A stretch of DNA of 64,000 nucleotides from assembly GCA_027310565.1 (NCBI GenBank), contig DAIDAP010000036.1, positions 1 through 64,000 on the forward strand, written 5' to 3'. How positions within the stretch are numbered: position 1 is the first letter of the stretch; each line of letters starts with the position of its first letter. The stretch is from Chloroflexota bacterium (GTDB lineage: Bacteria; Chloroflexota; Limnocylindria; P2-11E). The notes beneath the pieces were generated by a model. It saw only the letters and a list, made by a program, of their open reading frames with translations, was not told where the DNA came from and did not search any database. Of the stretch, positions 7,425 to 14,942 are shown one piece after another. The position numbers and the translations under genes are program-made.

Positions 7425-9029
7425 TCACTCGCCGAAGGCGGGGACCTCGTCGTGCATCTCCTGGTCGGCCACCTCGCGCCGCACGCGCGGCGTATGGCCC
7501 CGCAGGGGCACCTCCTTGAGGAGCACCGAGACGGCGACGGCCGCCGCCGCGACCACCACCGCGTAGACGAATACGTCGTGCAGTGAGGCGGCGAGCGCGC
7601 CGCGGACCGCCGCCAGCATCTGATCGAACACCGGCTGCACCTGCGAGGGCAGCGTCGCGCGCGCGGCCGCGATCCGCGCCGGATCGAGGAGCGCCTGGGC
7701 GTCCCCGCCCTGGGGCAACGCGCTCGCGAGCCGGGGCGGCAGGTCGAGCGACGCGACCGCGGCCGCGATCTTCACCGGCAGCTCGCGCGAGAGCACCGCG
7801 CCGAGGATCGCCACGCCGACGGTGCTGCCGATGTTGCGCCAGAACTGGATCTGGCTCGTGGCCACGCCGAGGTAGCGCACCGGGAGCGCGCTCTGCACCG
7901 CGTTCACGTACAGCGGCATCGACACGCCGATCCCGACGCCGACGAGGACGAGGTCGCGCACGACGTCGGACTCGGCCGTCCCGACGCCGACCTGCGCGAG
8001 CAGCCACAGGCCGACCGTCATCACGCCGATGCCGACCGTGCCCAGGAAGCGGTACCGCTCCATGCGGACCATGAGCTGCCCGGTGACGATGCTCGCGACG
8101 ATCATGCCGAGCATGAGGGGCGTGACCAGCAGACCGGAGCTCGTCGCCGGCTGGCCGAGGACCCCCTGGTAGATGAGGCTCACGTAGACGATGGCGCCGA
8201 ACATCCCGAACGAGACGAGGAACCCGGTGGCCGACGAGACCGCGAACGTGCGGTCCTTCCACAGCACGAAGGGGACGATCGGGTGCGCGACGCGCCGCTC
8301 GACGATGAAGAACGCGACGCCGGCGACCGCGGCGAACGCGAAGAGCCCGAGGACCTCCGGCGACAGGATGTCGCGGTCGCGCGTGATCGAGAACGCGACG
8401 AGCATCGGGACGAGCGTCACCGCGAGCATGACCGCGCCGACGAAGTCGATGTCGCGCCACGAGGATTCGTGCCGCGTCCGCGGGAGCGTCAGCGCGACGA
8501 CCGCGAGGGCCAGGATGCCCACCGGTACGTTGACGTAGAAGACCCAGCGCCAGCTCACGTTGTCCGTGAGGTAGCCGCCGACGGTCGGACCGACGATCGA
8601 CGCCAGGCCGAAGATCCCGCCGAAGATGCCCTGCATGCGCGCGCGCACGGCCGGTGGGAAGAGGTCCGCCAGCGTGGCGAACACGCTCGCGAAGAGGATC
8701 CCGCCGAAGATGCCCTGGATTCCCCGGAACAGCACGAGCTCGGTCATGTCCCGCGCCTGGCCGCTGAGCGCCGAAGCCGCGACGAAGCCGACCATGCCGA
8801 CGAGCAGGAGGGGCTTGCGCCCGAAGAGGTCGCCGAGCTTCCCGGCGATGGGCGTCAGCGTGGTCGACGCGACCATGTACGCGGTCGCGACCCAGGCGTA
8901 GTACGCGATGCCGTCCAGCTCGGCGACGATGCGCGGCAGCGCGGTGGCCACGATCGTCTGGTCGAGGGCGGCGAGGAACATGGCGAGCCCGATGCCCACC
9001 GTCGCGAGGATTCGCGCGCCGCGCGTCAT
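7425..9029 (-). CDS. MFS drug exporter, DHA2 (EmrB/QacA, 14-helix) family
   Basis: The 534-residue membrane protein has the DHA2 pattern: LAALDQTIVATALPRIVAELDG in helix 1, GKLGDLFGRKPLLLVGM (motif A) between helices 2 and 3, and motif C of antiporters, GPTVGGYLTD, in helix 5. The length fits 14 helices. It would export drugs or toxic organics by proton antiport. It starts 1 nt after the stop of a MarR gene, so the pair is an operon of repressor and pump. Its 3' end lies only 3 nt from the stop of smpB (convergent). Substrate unknown. Confidence 0.92.
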   Translation of the reverse strand: MTRGARILATVGIGLAMFLAALDQTIVATALPRIVAELDGIAYYAWVATAYMVASTTLTPIAGKLGDLFGRKPLLLVGMVGFVAASALSGQARDMTELVLFRGIQGIFGGILFASVFATLADLFPPAVRARMQGIFGGIFGLASIVGPTVGGYLTDNVSWRWVFYVNVPVGILALAVVALTLPRTRHESSWRDIDFVGAVMLAVTLVPMLVAFSITRDRDILSPEVLGLFAFAAVAGVAFFIVERRVAHPIVPFVLWKDRTFAVSSATGFLVSFGMFGAIVYVSLIYQGVLGQPATSSGLLVTPLMLGMIVASIVTGQLMVRMERYRFLGTVGIGVMTVGLWLLAQVGVGTAESDVVRDLVLVGVGIGVSMPLYVNAVQSALPVRYLGVATSQIQFWRNIGSTVGVAILGAVLSRELPVKIAAAVASLDLPPRLASALPQGGDAQALLDPARIAAARATLPSQVQPVFDQMLAAVRGALAASLHDVFVYAVVVAAAAVAVSVLLKEVPLRGHTPRVRREVADQEMHDEVPAFGE

Positions 9030-9030
9030 G

Positions 9031-9540
9031 TCAGCGGACAGGCTGCCTCTCCCGTGGTGCCATCGGGCGGGCCGTGACGTCCTGCTGTGAAGCGGCGATG
9101 AAGGCCGTGCGGATGTCGGTGAAGGCGGCATGCAGACGGCGCTGCTGCGCCGCGTTGAGCCGACCGACGATCTCCGCGAGGAGCGCCGCGACCGCCTGTT
9201 CGTACCGCCGGCCCCGCCCGCGGCCCTCCGCGGTGAGCTCGAGAACCACCGCACGCCGGTCGTCCGGGTCGGCCTCGCGTCGGAGCAGCCCGTCGGCGAC
9301 GAGGGCGTCGACGAGCTCGCTGACGGTCGCCGGGCTCAGCCTGAGCTGCTGCGCGAGATGCCCGGGCCGGTGAGGCCCCGGACCGATGAGCGCGAGCAGC
9401 CTGCCGCGCTCGGGCGAGCCGGCGCCGCAGGCCTCGGCGGCGCGACAGGTGAGCCTGCCGACGTGCGGGCCGAGCGCCAGCAGGTCGCGGGCGAGCGCGA
9501 GCGCGCGTTCCGTCGGCCGCGGGCGGTGGGTGGCGGTCAT
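9031..9540 (-). CDS. MarR family transcriptional regulator
   Basis: This 169-residue protein has the MarR winged helix: HLAQQLRLSPATVSELVDALVADGLLRREADPDDRRAVVLELTAEG, with the recognition helix and the DDRR wing motif. It would act as a dimeric repressor released by small phenolic or drug-like ligands. It is the first gene of the operon with the DHA2 exporter, which it probably represses together with itself. A 13-bp inverted repeat at 9565-9577 lies 25 bp upstream and is the likely operator. The start was chosen by the GGAGGCGGAG upstream of the ATG. Confidence 0.9.
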   Translation of the reverse strand: MTATHRPRPTERALALARDLLALGPHVGRLTCRAAEACGAGSPERGRLLALIGPGPHRPGHLAQQLRLSPATVSELVDALVADGLLRREADPDDRRAVVLELTAEGRGRGRRYEQAVAALLAEIVGRLNAAQQRRLHAAFTDIRTAFIAASQQDVTARPMAPRERQPVR

Positions 9541-9564
9541 GATCCGGTCTCCGCCTCCTGATGA

Positions 9565-9577
9565 TTCGGAAGCCGAA
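9565..9577 (-). promoter_or_regulatory. Candidate MarR operator
   Basis: TTCGG-AAG-CCGAA is a perfect inverted repeat 25 bp upstream of the marR start. The 268-nt gap 9541-9808 contains nothing else clearly recognisable apart from the Shine-Dalgarno of the PRC-barrel gene on the other strand. Confidence 0.4.
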
Positions 9578-9808
9578 GTATCCGCGGCGAGGCACGGCGC
9601 GGTCAATGGCCGCCGATGTAACGCTCGCGACACTCCGATCGCGGCCGGCGCGCGCGCACTCCCGAAGGCGCCGGGCCGACTCGCCGGGGACACGAGCAGG
9701 AGTGCGGTGGCGTGCCGTTCAGCGCCGCCGCCCGCGGGGCGACCGTGCCCCGACGCGTCACGGCCGGTTGGCATCACCTCTGCGGGCCTGCGTCCACGGA
9801 GGTGCGAC

Positions 9809-10417
9809 ATGCGCGTGGAGCTCGACGCGAAGGTGCGCACGCATGATGGACAGGATGCCGGCACGGTGCGGCGCGCCGTGTGGGATCCGGAGCGGAACGA
9901 GATCAGCGAGTTCGTCGTGAACACGGGCGGCCTGTTCGGCCACGACGTGCTCATCGGACGCGCCGTCCTGGAGAGCGCGTCGCGCGACGGCGACGTCATC
10001 GTCATCGACATGGGCAGGGACGAGCTGCGAGCGCAGAGGCCCTACGACGAGGGGCGGTACACGATCCCGCCGGAGGGCTGGCTCGCGCCGGTCACCTACG
10101 GATACGCCATGCAGAGCTACGTCTGGCCGCTGGCCGCGCCGCGCACGGAGACGCAGGCGTCGCCACGCGGGAGCGAGAGGCCCACCCTCGAGAGCGGCAT
10201 GCTCGTGAAGGACGCGGATGGCCACACGATCGGCGAGGTGCGTGAGGTCGACTTCGACGAGGCGAGCGGGGCGCTTCGCTCGGTGGTGATCCGCCGCGGC
10301 AGGGCGCTCGATCGCCTCACCGGCCGCGGCGACGACCTGCGGATCGGCGTGGACGAGCTCGACATCGGCGACGGCGCGGTGCATCTCGTCGGGGAGGAGC
10401 ACTCCAGGCGAACGTAA
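9809..10417 (+). CDS. Protein with two PRC-barrel domains
   Basis: The 202-residue protein contains two PRC-barrel-like repeats. The first (about 1-75) has VRTHDGQDAGTVRRAVWDPERNEISEFVV. The second (about 130-195) has MLVKDADGHTIGEVREVDFDEASGALRSVVI. These beta-barrels occur in RimM and in photosynthetic reaction centre H subunits, and stand-alone forms often bind RNA or partner proteins. No membrane segment is seen. A strong Shine-Dalgarno (CGGAGGTG, 5 nt before the ATG) fixes the start. Function unknown; a stress or envelope-associated role is a guess. Confidence 0.8.
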   Translation: MRVELDAKVRTHDGQDAGTVRRAVWDPERNEISEFVVNTGGLFGHDVLIGRAVLESASRDGDVIVIDMGRDELRAQRPYDEGRYTIPPEGWLAPVTYGYAMQSYVWPLAAPRTETQASPRGSERPTLESGMLVKDADGHTIGEVREVDFDEASGALRSVVIRRGRALDRLTGRGDDLRIGVDELDIGDGAVHLVGEEHSRRT

Positions 10418-10531
10418 GCCTGCGCGGCCTCGAAGGCATCGACGCTCGGGAGGACGTGCTGAGCGATCAGAGCCATCCGATGGGCCCGATTCATGTCCGT
10501 CCCGAGCTGCTCCACGGACGATCGCCGCGTC

Positions 10532-11005
10532 CTAACAGTGGTGGCCGATGTGAACGAGCTTGAGCGTCTTCGCGTAGGGCCTCGCCTTCGCCTTCGTCTC
10601 CCACTCATCGTCGCCGTGGACGATGGCCTCCACCTGATGCGCGATCGCGGTGCCGAGCACGATGGCGTCGGGCATCTTGAGCTTCGTTCCCGCGCGGACA
10701 TGCGCGACCTCGACCGCGGTGTCGAAGTCGAGCGGGGCGACCGTGAGGTTGGGGTAGTTGCGGATGGCGGTCTGCGCGGTCACGCCCTCCTCGAGGGAGG
10801 CGCTGACCGGCCGGACCAGCGCCTCCGCGACCGTGAGCGTCGGGATGAGCGCGAGGCTGAAGCGGCCGCGTTCGACCTCGTCGAGCAGCCAGCGCGCGCA
10901 CGGCTGACGCGGATCGTCGGCATCCGCGGCCGCGAGCCACACTGACGTGTCGAGCGCGATGCGACGGACGCCTTTGAGCGCCGCGTCCAGCGTCGCGATG
11001 GTCAC
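10532..11005 (-). CDS. vapC: VapC-type PIN-domain toxin
   Basis: The 157-residue protein is a PIN ribonuclease. Acidic metal ligands are in place: Asp19 (IALDTSVWLA), Glu61 (LTVAEALV), Asp113 (KMPDAIVLGTA) and Asp132/133 (VHGDDEW). Such toxins cut tRNA or rRNA until neutralised by the antitoxin. It starts with GTG overlapping the stop of vapB (GTGA), the standard antitoxin-first layout. The pair sits beside a dead transposase and the 3' end of ssrA, a common landing site for mobile DNA. Confidence 0.88.
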   Translation of the reverse strand: MTIATLDAALKGVRRIALDTSVWLAAADADDPRQPCARWLLDEVERGRFSLALIPTLTVAEALVRPVSASLEEGVTAQTAIRNYPNLTVAPLDFDTAVEVAHVRAGTKLKMPDAIVLGTAIAHQVEAIVHGDDEWETKAKARPYAKTLKLVHIGHHC

Positions 11006-11289
11006 TTGGCCTTAGCCGTCCTGCCGCGCCACTCACCGCGCAGCTGCTTCAAGAACTTACGGCTGCCCTTGCCGCTCGGCGCGAGCGCGGCAACGAGAAG
11101 GCTCGCGTAGCTCTTGGGCCGGCGCATGACCAGCACGCCGTAGCCGCCGCCGGGCAGCCGGACCAGCGCCTCGAGCAGCTTGGTGCCCGGCTTGGCGCCG
11201 ATCTGCCGCGCGAACTCGCTGGCGAACCCGATCTGGCGGTTCGTGCTCATCGTCACTTCACGGGTGGCTCCCTGGATCTCGGCGGCCAT
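11002..11289 (-). CDS. vapB: VapB-type antitoxin with AbrB-like DNA-binding domain
   Basis: The 95-residue protein has a swapped-hairpin AbrB/SpoVT-like segment at about residues 12-55 (VTMSTNRQIGFASEFARQIGAKPGTKLLE), where the VT...Q...P/F...lG..pG pattern is recognisable. A basic C-terminal tail (FLKQLRGEWRGRTAKAK) probably wraps the toxin. It precedes vapC and overlaps it. Two palindromes immediately upstream are the expected autoregulatory operator. The divergence from textbook AbrB keeps the family call moderate, but the layout with a PIN toxin is convincing. Confidence 0.75.
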   Translation of the reverse strand: MAAEIQGATREVTMSTNRQIGFASEFARQIGAKPGTKLLEALVRLPGGGYGVLVMRRPKSYASLLVAALAPSGKGSRKFLKQLRGEWRGRTAKAK

Positions 11290-11299
11290 CGTCCACCTC

Positions 11300-11331
11300 C
11301 TGCTTAGCAGAATACTCCTTCTGCTAAGCAG
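11300..11331 (-). promoter_or_regulatory. Twin-palindrome operator of vapBC
   Basis: CTGCTTAGCAG (11300-11310) and CTGCTAAGCAG (11321-11331) are each palindromic about their centre and are exact reverse complements of each other. Their centres are 21 bp apart, two turns of the helix. They begin 11 bp upstream of the vapB start, the expected place for cooperative binding of a VapBC complex. Confidence 0.75.
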
Positions 11332-11344
11332 AGCAGGAGGGAGG

Positions 11345-11605
11345 CCGGTGTCGCGTTTCCTTCTCGACGCACTCGGGCAGGAGCGCTGCGCGCGGATCGC
11401 GCTCATGAGCGCCGCTGTGGCGGAGTGGATCGCCGACGCGGCCCGGGAGCGCTGCCCGAACGCTCGGCTGTGCACCCGACCCTTACCGCGTGGTCGGCCG
11501 GGCGACGGCCGCCCCCGACGAGGTCCGCCGCGAGTCCCGGAACGCCGTCCGCCGGCAGAAGGCCAACTCTCCCGGATCGCCCGCACGAACGAGCGCCAGC
11601 AGTCG
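11345..11605 (+). pseudogene. Decayed ISL3-family transposase fragment
   Basis: Translation of the plus strand in one frame gives RFLLDALGQERCARI, then AVAEWIADAARERCPNARLC. After a frameshift near 11475 it continues ATAAPDEVRRESRNAVRRQ in another frame. With the shift corrected, the middle reads close to C-T-D-P-F-H-V-V-G-W-A-T-A-A-L-D-E-V-R-R, the well-known core of ISL3 transposases around the second catalytic Asp. Neither the start nor the C-terminal third is present, so it is a relic. It lies between the vapBC operator and the 3' end of ssrA. Confidence 0.65.
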
Positions 11606-11629
11606 TGGACCTGGACCGACGCGCCGCTG

Positions 11630-11981
11630 TGGAGATGGGGGAGGGTCGAACTCCCCGTCCAAGGCCATTGGCGTGACCGCGTCTACGAGCGTAGTCAGCG
11701 ATTCGTTCGTCTCGAGCTCCCGGGCGCCCACTGACAGGCTTCCGGTCGCTCCAGGCCGGAGGTCTTGCTCCCGCCTACCGGCCGATCGGCGGGCCGCACC
11801 TCCGCTTTCGTCGCCCTTCCCGGCCCGCGGAGGGGAGACCGGGAGGACGCTCACTGCTTAGGCAGCGAGTGCGTAAGACTGGTTGCCAGTTGTCTGGCTG
11901 CCGCTCGGATTAACGAGGGTGAAGCGACATCCTCGGCTCGCGACGATCCCGTCGCCGACCCTGTCGAAACCACGCATCCCC
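11630..11981 (-). ncRNA. ssrA: Transfer-messenger RNA (tmRNA)
   Basis: Read on the minus strand, the RNA begins GGGGATGCGTGGTTTCGACA, the classic tmRNA 5' end. It finishes with a T-arm (GGGAG-TTCGACC-CTCCC) and CATCTCC plus discriminator A. The two ends pair as a 7-bp acceptor stem with one G-U. CCA is not encoded. The length of 352 nt is normal. The tag frame ends TAC GCA CTC GCT GCC TAA at 11858-11875. Reading back, the tag is about GSQTTGNQSYALAA, though the resume codon (GGC at 11900-11902) is inferred. A TAGAAT -10 box at 12005-12010 implies a short leader removed by RNase P. SmpB is encoded at 6.9 kb. Confidence 0.95.
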
Positions 11982-12013
11982 GTGGCCTTCTTCAGGCACC
12001 ATCAATTCTAACG

Positions 12014-12790
12014 ATGCACCGCGCGCTCCTGTTCCTCGTCGCGCTCGCGGCGGCCTGCGGAGCGCCGCCGGCGCCGGCCGCGGTGCCGGCGAGCGCCGCT
12101 CCGGCGACCGCTACCGTTGCACCCACGGCCACCCCGACCCAGGCGCCGACGGCGACCCCGACGCCCTCACCGAGCCCGAGCCCGACGGCGGTCATCCGCT
12201 ACGTCGCCATCGGTGCGTCCGACACGGTCGGGGTCGGCGCGGCCGATCCGGCCACCGGATCGTGGCCCGCCCGCGTCGCCGCGCTGCTCCCGCCGGGAAG
12301 CGCGTACGTGAACCTGGGCGTGTCGGGGTCGGTCGCCGCGCAGGCGCGGGACCAGCAGCTGCCCGCCGCCGTGGCGCAGCGGCCGACCGTCGTCTCGGTC
12401 TGGCTCGCGGTGAACGACATGAACGCGCAGATCGACCCGGCGACGTACGGCGGCGCGCTCGCGGCGATCGTCGACACGCTCGTGAGCAGGACCGGCGCGA
12501 GCGTGTTCGTGGGCAACGTCCCGGACGTGCGTGGGGTGCCCGCCTACGCCGACGCCGACAAGACCCAGCTCGCCGCGCTCATCCGCGCGTACAACGACGC
12601 GATCGCGTCGGTCGTCGCGGCGCATCCCGAGCGCGCGTTCCTGGTGGACCTCTTCACCGGGAGCGCGCCGCTCGTCTCCGCCATGACCGTGTCCGGCGAC
12701 GGCTTCCATCCCTCCGACGAGGGGTACCGCCTCATCGCGGAGCGGTTCGCGGCGGCGATGCGCGCGCGGGGCGTCCCGCTGCGCCGGTAG
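12014..12790 (+). CDS. SGNH/GDSL-hydrolase lipoprotein
   Basis: This 258-residue protein has a lipoprotein signal (ALLFLVALAAAC, lipid-modified Cys15). A Pro/Thr/Ser linker follows to about residue 60, then an SGNH esterase domain. Recognisable blocks are IGASDTVGVGA (nucleophile Ser), NLGVSGS, WLAVNDMN, and DGFHPSDEGY with the catalytic Asp-His pair. It is anchored outside the membrane and probably deacylates lipids, glycans or esters. The next gene on the opposite strand overlaps its 3' end on paper, probably because of a frame error in that gene. Confidence 0.87.
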   Translation: MHRALLFLVALAAACGAPPAPAAVPASAAPATATVAPTATPTQAPTATPTPSPSPSPTAVIRYVAIGASDTVGVGAADPATGSWPARVAALLPPGSAYVNLGVSGSVAAQARDQQLPAAVAQRPTVVSVWLAVNDMNAQIDPATYGGALAAIVDTLVSRTGASVFVGNVPDVRGVPAYADADKTQLAALIRAYNDAIASVVAAHPERAFLVDLFTGSAPLVSAMTVSGDGFHPSDEGYRLIAERFAAAMRARGVPLRR

Positions 12791-14004
12791 CGCGCTACGT
12801 GCGCGCGGGCTCCACCTTGCGCCACCGCGCGCGGCTCGCGGACCGCTGCGCCCATGAGCATCGACCCGACGACCATGAACGCGACCGCGACGAACAGCAC
12901 GCCGCGCGGCAGCACGACCGCGAGCAGCGCCGACGCCGCGAAGGGCGCGAGCGTGCCCCGCGCGCCGAGGAGCAGCGACTGCGCCGCGGCGTACTCGGCG
13001 ACGCGCCCGCGCGGCGCCATCTGCACGAGGTTGGTGTAGAAGGTGAGCTCGGAGCTCGCGATGGTGACGCCGGCGATCACCGAGACGGGCAGCAGCCCCC
13101 ACACCGCCGGAGAGACGGCGTAGCCGGCCGGGATCAGGATCGTGAGCAGCGTCGCGATGTAGGTCTGGCGGAGCGACGAGCCGCGATCGATGAGCCGGCC
13201 TGCGAGCGGGTAGGCGAGGATCATCGTGGCCGACTGCACCGTCGCGAGGACGCCGACGAACGTGTTGGAGGCGTCGAACCGGTCCACGAGCACGAGCGGG
13301 TACACGGCCGCGGCCATCAGGTTCCCCCAGCCGAACACGAGGAACGACAGCAGGAGCCGGCGGTAGCGACGGTCGCTCCACACGTCGCGCGCCACCTCGC
13401 GGACCGGACGGCGATGCTCGCCGTGCGCGGCGGGCTCGTGGCGGATGCGGAAGAACGCGAGCGATCCGGGCAGCGAGATCAGCGCCGCCACCGCGAAGAC
13501 CGCGCCGGCCGGCACCGCGTCGATGAGCGCGCCCGCCACGATGGTCGAGACCATCCCCGCGACCGCCGCGCCCACGCGGACCCTGCCCATCGCCTCGGCG
13601 CGCTCGCGGTCGGGGTAGATGCCCTGCATGAGCGCGGCATAGGACGCGATGTTCGCCACCGTCGCGACCCAGAAGACGACGGTGGTCGCCGCGAGCATCA
13701 GCGGGGTCGCGGCGACGAGCACGCCGACGACGAAGAGGACGCGCGCGAGCGTCGAGGAGCCTGCCACCACACGGACCGGCGGGAGGTGCGACAGCACGAA
13801 TGCGAAGACGGGTGCCAGCAGGTGGCCGACGAACGGCCCCGCGACGACGATCGCGACGTCGGTCGGCGACCCGCCCATCCGCCGGACGACGACCGGCATG
13901 AACGTGACGAGCACCGACACGAACGTCCCGGCGCAGATCGCGCTGAACAGGTCGATCCGGAAGTTGGAGCGGACGCGCGAGGGGATCCAGTTGGGGTCGT
14001 TCAC
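12544..14004 (-). CDS. MFS transporter, probably frameshifted near its 3' end
   Basis: The protein is a 12-helix MFS-like permease: a helix-rich N-half (RIDLFSAICAGTFVSVLVTFMPVVV...), a cytoplasmic loop at about 190-215, and a second bundle ending near SMLMGAAVREPR. The literal frame continues for 80 more residues of Arg/Ser-rich sequence across the coding strand of the SGNH lipoprotein, which is implausible. One base away, the frame reads KVEPART-stop, ending at 12795 just beyond the lipoprotein gene. I therefore think the real gene is 12795-14004 with a 1-nt indel. Substrate unknown. Confidence 0.75.
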   Translation of the reverse strand: MNDPNWIPSRVRSNFRIDLFSAICAGTFVSVLVTFMPVVVRRMGGSPTDVAIVVAGPFVGHLLAPVFAFVLSHLPPVRVVAGSSTLARVLFVVGVLVAATPLMLAATTVVFWVATVANIASYAALMQGIYPDRERAEAMGRVRVGAAVAGMVSTIVAGALIDAVPAGAVFAVAALISLPGSLAFFRIRHEPAAHGEHRRPVREVARDVWSDRRYRRLLLSFLVFGWGNLMAAAVYPLVLVDRFDASNTFVGVLATVQSATMILAYPLAGRLIDRGSSLRQTYIATLLTILIPAGYAVSPAVWGLLPVSVIAGVTIASSELTFYTNLVQMAPRGRVAEYAAAQSLLLGARGTLAPFAASALLAVVLPRGVLFVAVAFMVVGSMLMGAAVREPRAVAQGGARAHVARYRRSGTPRARIAAANRSAMRRYPSSEGWKPSPDTVMAETSGALPVKRSTRNARSGCAATTDAIASLYARMSAASWVLSASA

Positions 14005-14078
14005 GCCGCAGACGCTAACGGCCGAGCAGGCGAGCCGCTACGACCGCTCGGAGCGGGTCGTGGAGCCCGAGGGGCCGG

Positions 14079-14942
14079 CTAACGGTCGGGGCGCGGGCGG
14101 TAGCCGCCGGGGCGGGGGCCGAAGCCGCGACGCGGCCCGTAGCCGCCGCCGTAACCCGGGCGCGGCCCGGCGGCGCCCTGCCGGTACGGACCGCGCGCGC
14201 CCGGGGCGGTCGATGAGACGACGACGCGCCGGTTCGGCTCGATACCGACGGACTCCGTCCGGACGCCGGCCTGGCCCTGCAGCGCGAGATGCACGACGCG
14301 CCGCTCGTAGGCGAGCATCGGCTCGAGCGTCACGGCGGTTCCGGTGGAGCGCACCCGCCCGGCGACGCGGGTCGCCAGCTCGCGGAGCTGCTGCTCGCGC
14401 CGGTGCCGGTAGCCCTCGATGTCGACCGCGACGTGGACCGAGCGCCCGACGCGCTTCGAGGTGATGGCGCTCACGATCTGCTGCAGCGCCACGAGGTTCT
14501 CCCCGCCACGGCCGATGAGCGCGCCGAGGTCCTGTCCGAGCACCTCGAGCCCCTCCTCGTCGGCGCCCTCGGCCAGCTCGACCTCGGCCTCGATCCTCAT
14601 CTTCTCGAGAAGGTCGCGGAGCACGGTCGCCGCGAGCGCCAGCTCCTCGGCGTACGCGGGTGGCGTCTCGTCATCGTCACGCGCGGGCCGCTCCGCGGCC
14701 GGGTGGCGCGGGACCTCCGCCTCGTCGGTCTGCGGCTCGTCCGTCTCCGGCTGCGCGTCCTCCTGGAAGGAGAGCAGCACCCGCGCATCCTCGCCGCCGA
14801 TGCCGAGCACGTTCGCGGGCTTGCCTTTCTCGAGGACCTCGATGTCGACCTCGCCGCGCTTGCGCCCCAGCGCCCGCAGACCGCGCTCGACCGCCTCCTC
14901 CACCGTCCGGCCGGTGAACTCTTCCCCCCGCAATGGACTCAT
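14079..14942 (-). CDS. jag: Jag/KhpB-type RNA-binding protein (Jag-N, KH, R3H)
   Basis: The 287-residue protein has the Jag N-terminal domain (TVEEAVERGLRALGRKRGEVDIEVLEKGKPANVLG). An acidic spacer follows, then a KH domain with GALIGRGGENLVALQQIVSAI and an R3H domain with the arginine-rich YRHRREQQLRELA and RRVVHLALQ. A Gly/Arg/Pro-rich tail (RGG-like) ends it. KhpB/Jag binds RNA and affects division and envelope synthesis. It overlaps yidC by ATGA and belongs to the conserved rpmH-rnpA-yidD-yidC-jag operon next to the origin. GGAGGGGGAAG precedes the ATG. Confidence 0.93.
   Translation of the reverse strand: MSPLRGEEFTGRTVEEAVERGLRALGRKRGEVDIEVLEKGKPANVLGIGGEDARVLLSFQEDAQPETDEPQTDEAEVPRHPAAERPARDDDETPPAYAEELALAATVLRDLLEKMRIEAEVELAEGADEEGLEVLGQDLGALIGRGGENLVALQQIVSAITSKRVGRSVHVAVDIEGYRHRREQQLRELATRVAGRVRSTGTAVTLEPMLAYERRVVHLALQGQAGVRTESVGIEPNRRVVVSSTAPGARGPYRQGAAGPRPGYGGGYGPRRGFGPRPGGYRPRPDR

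Noticed and set aside
10418..10531. Short minus-strand frame after the PRC-barrel gene (starts MNRAHRMALIAQHVLPS)
   Set aside because: It looks protein-like for only about 25 residues, then runs opposite the PRC-barrel gene. There is no ribosome site and no recognisable family, so it could not be supported as a gene.
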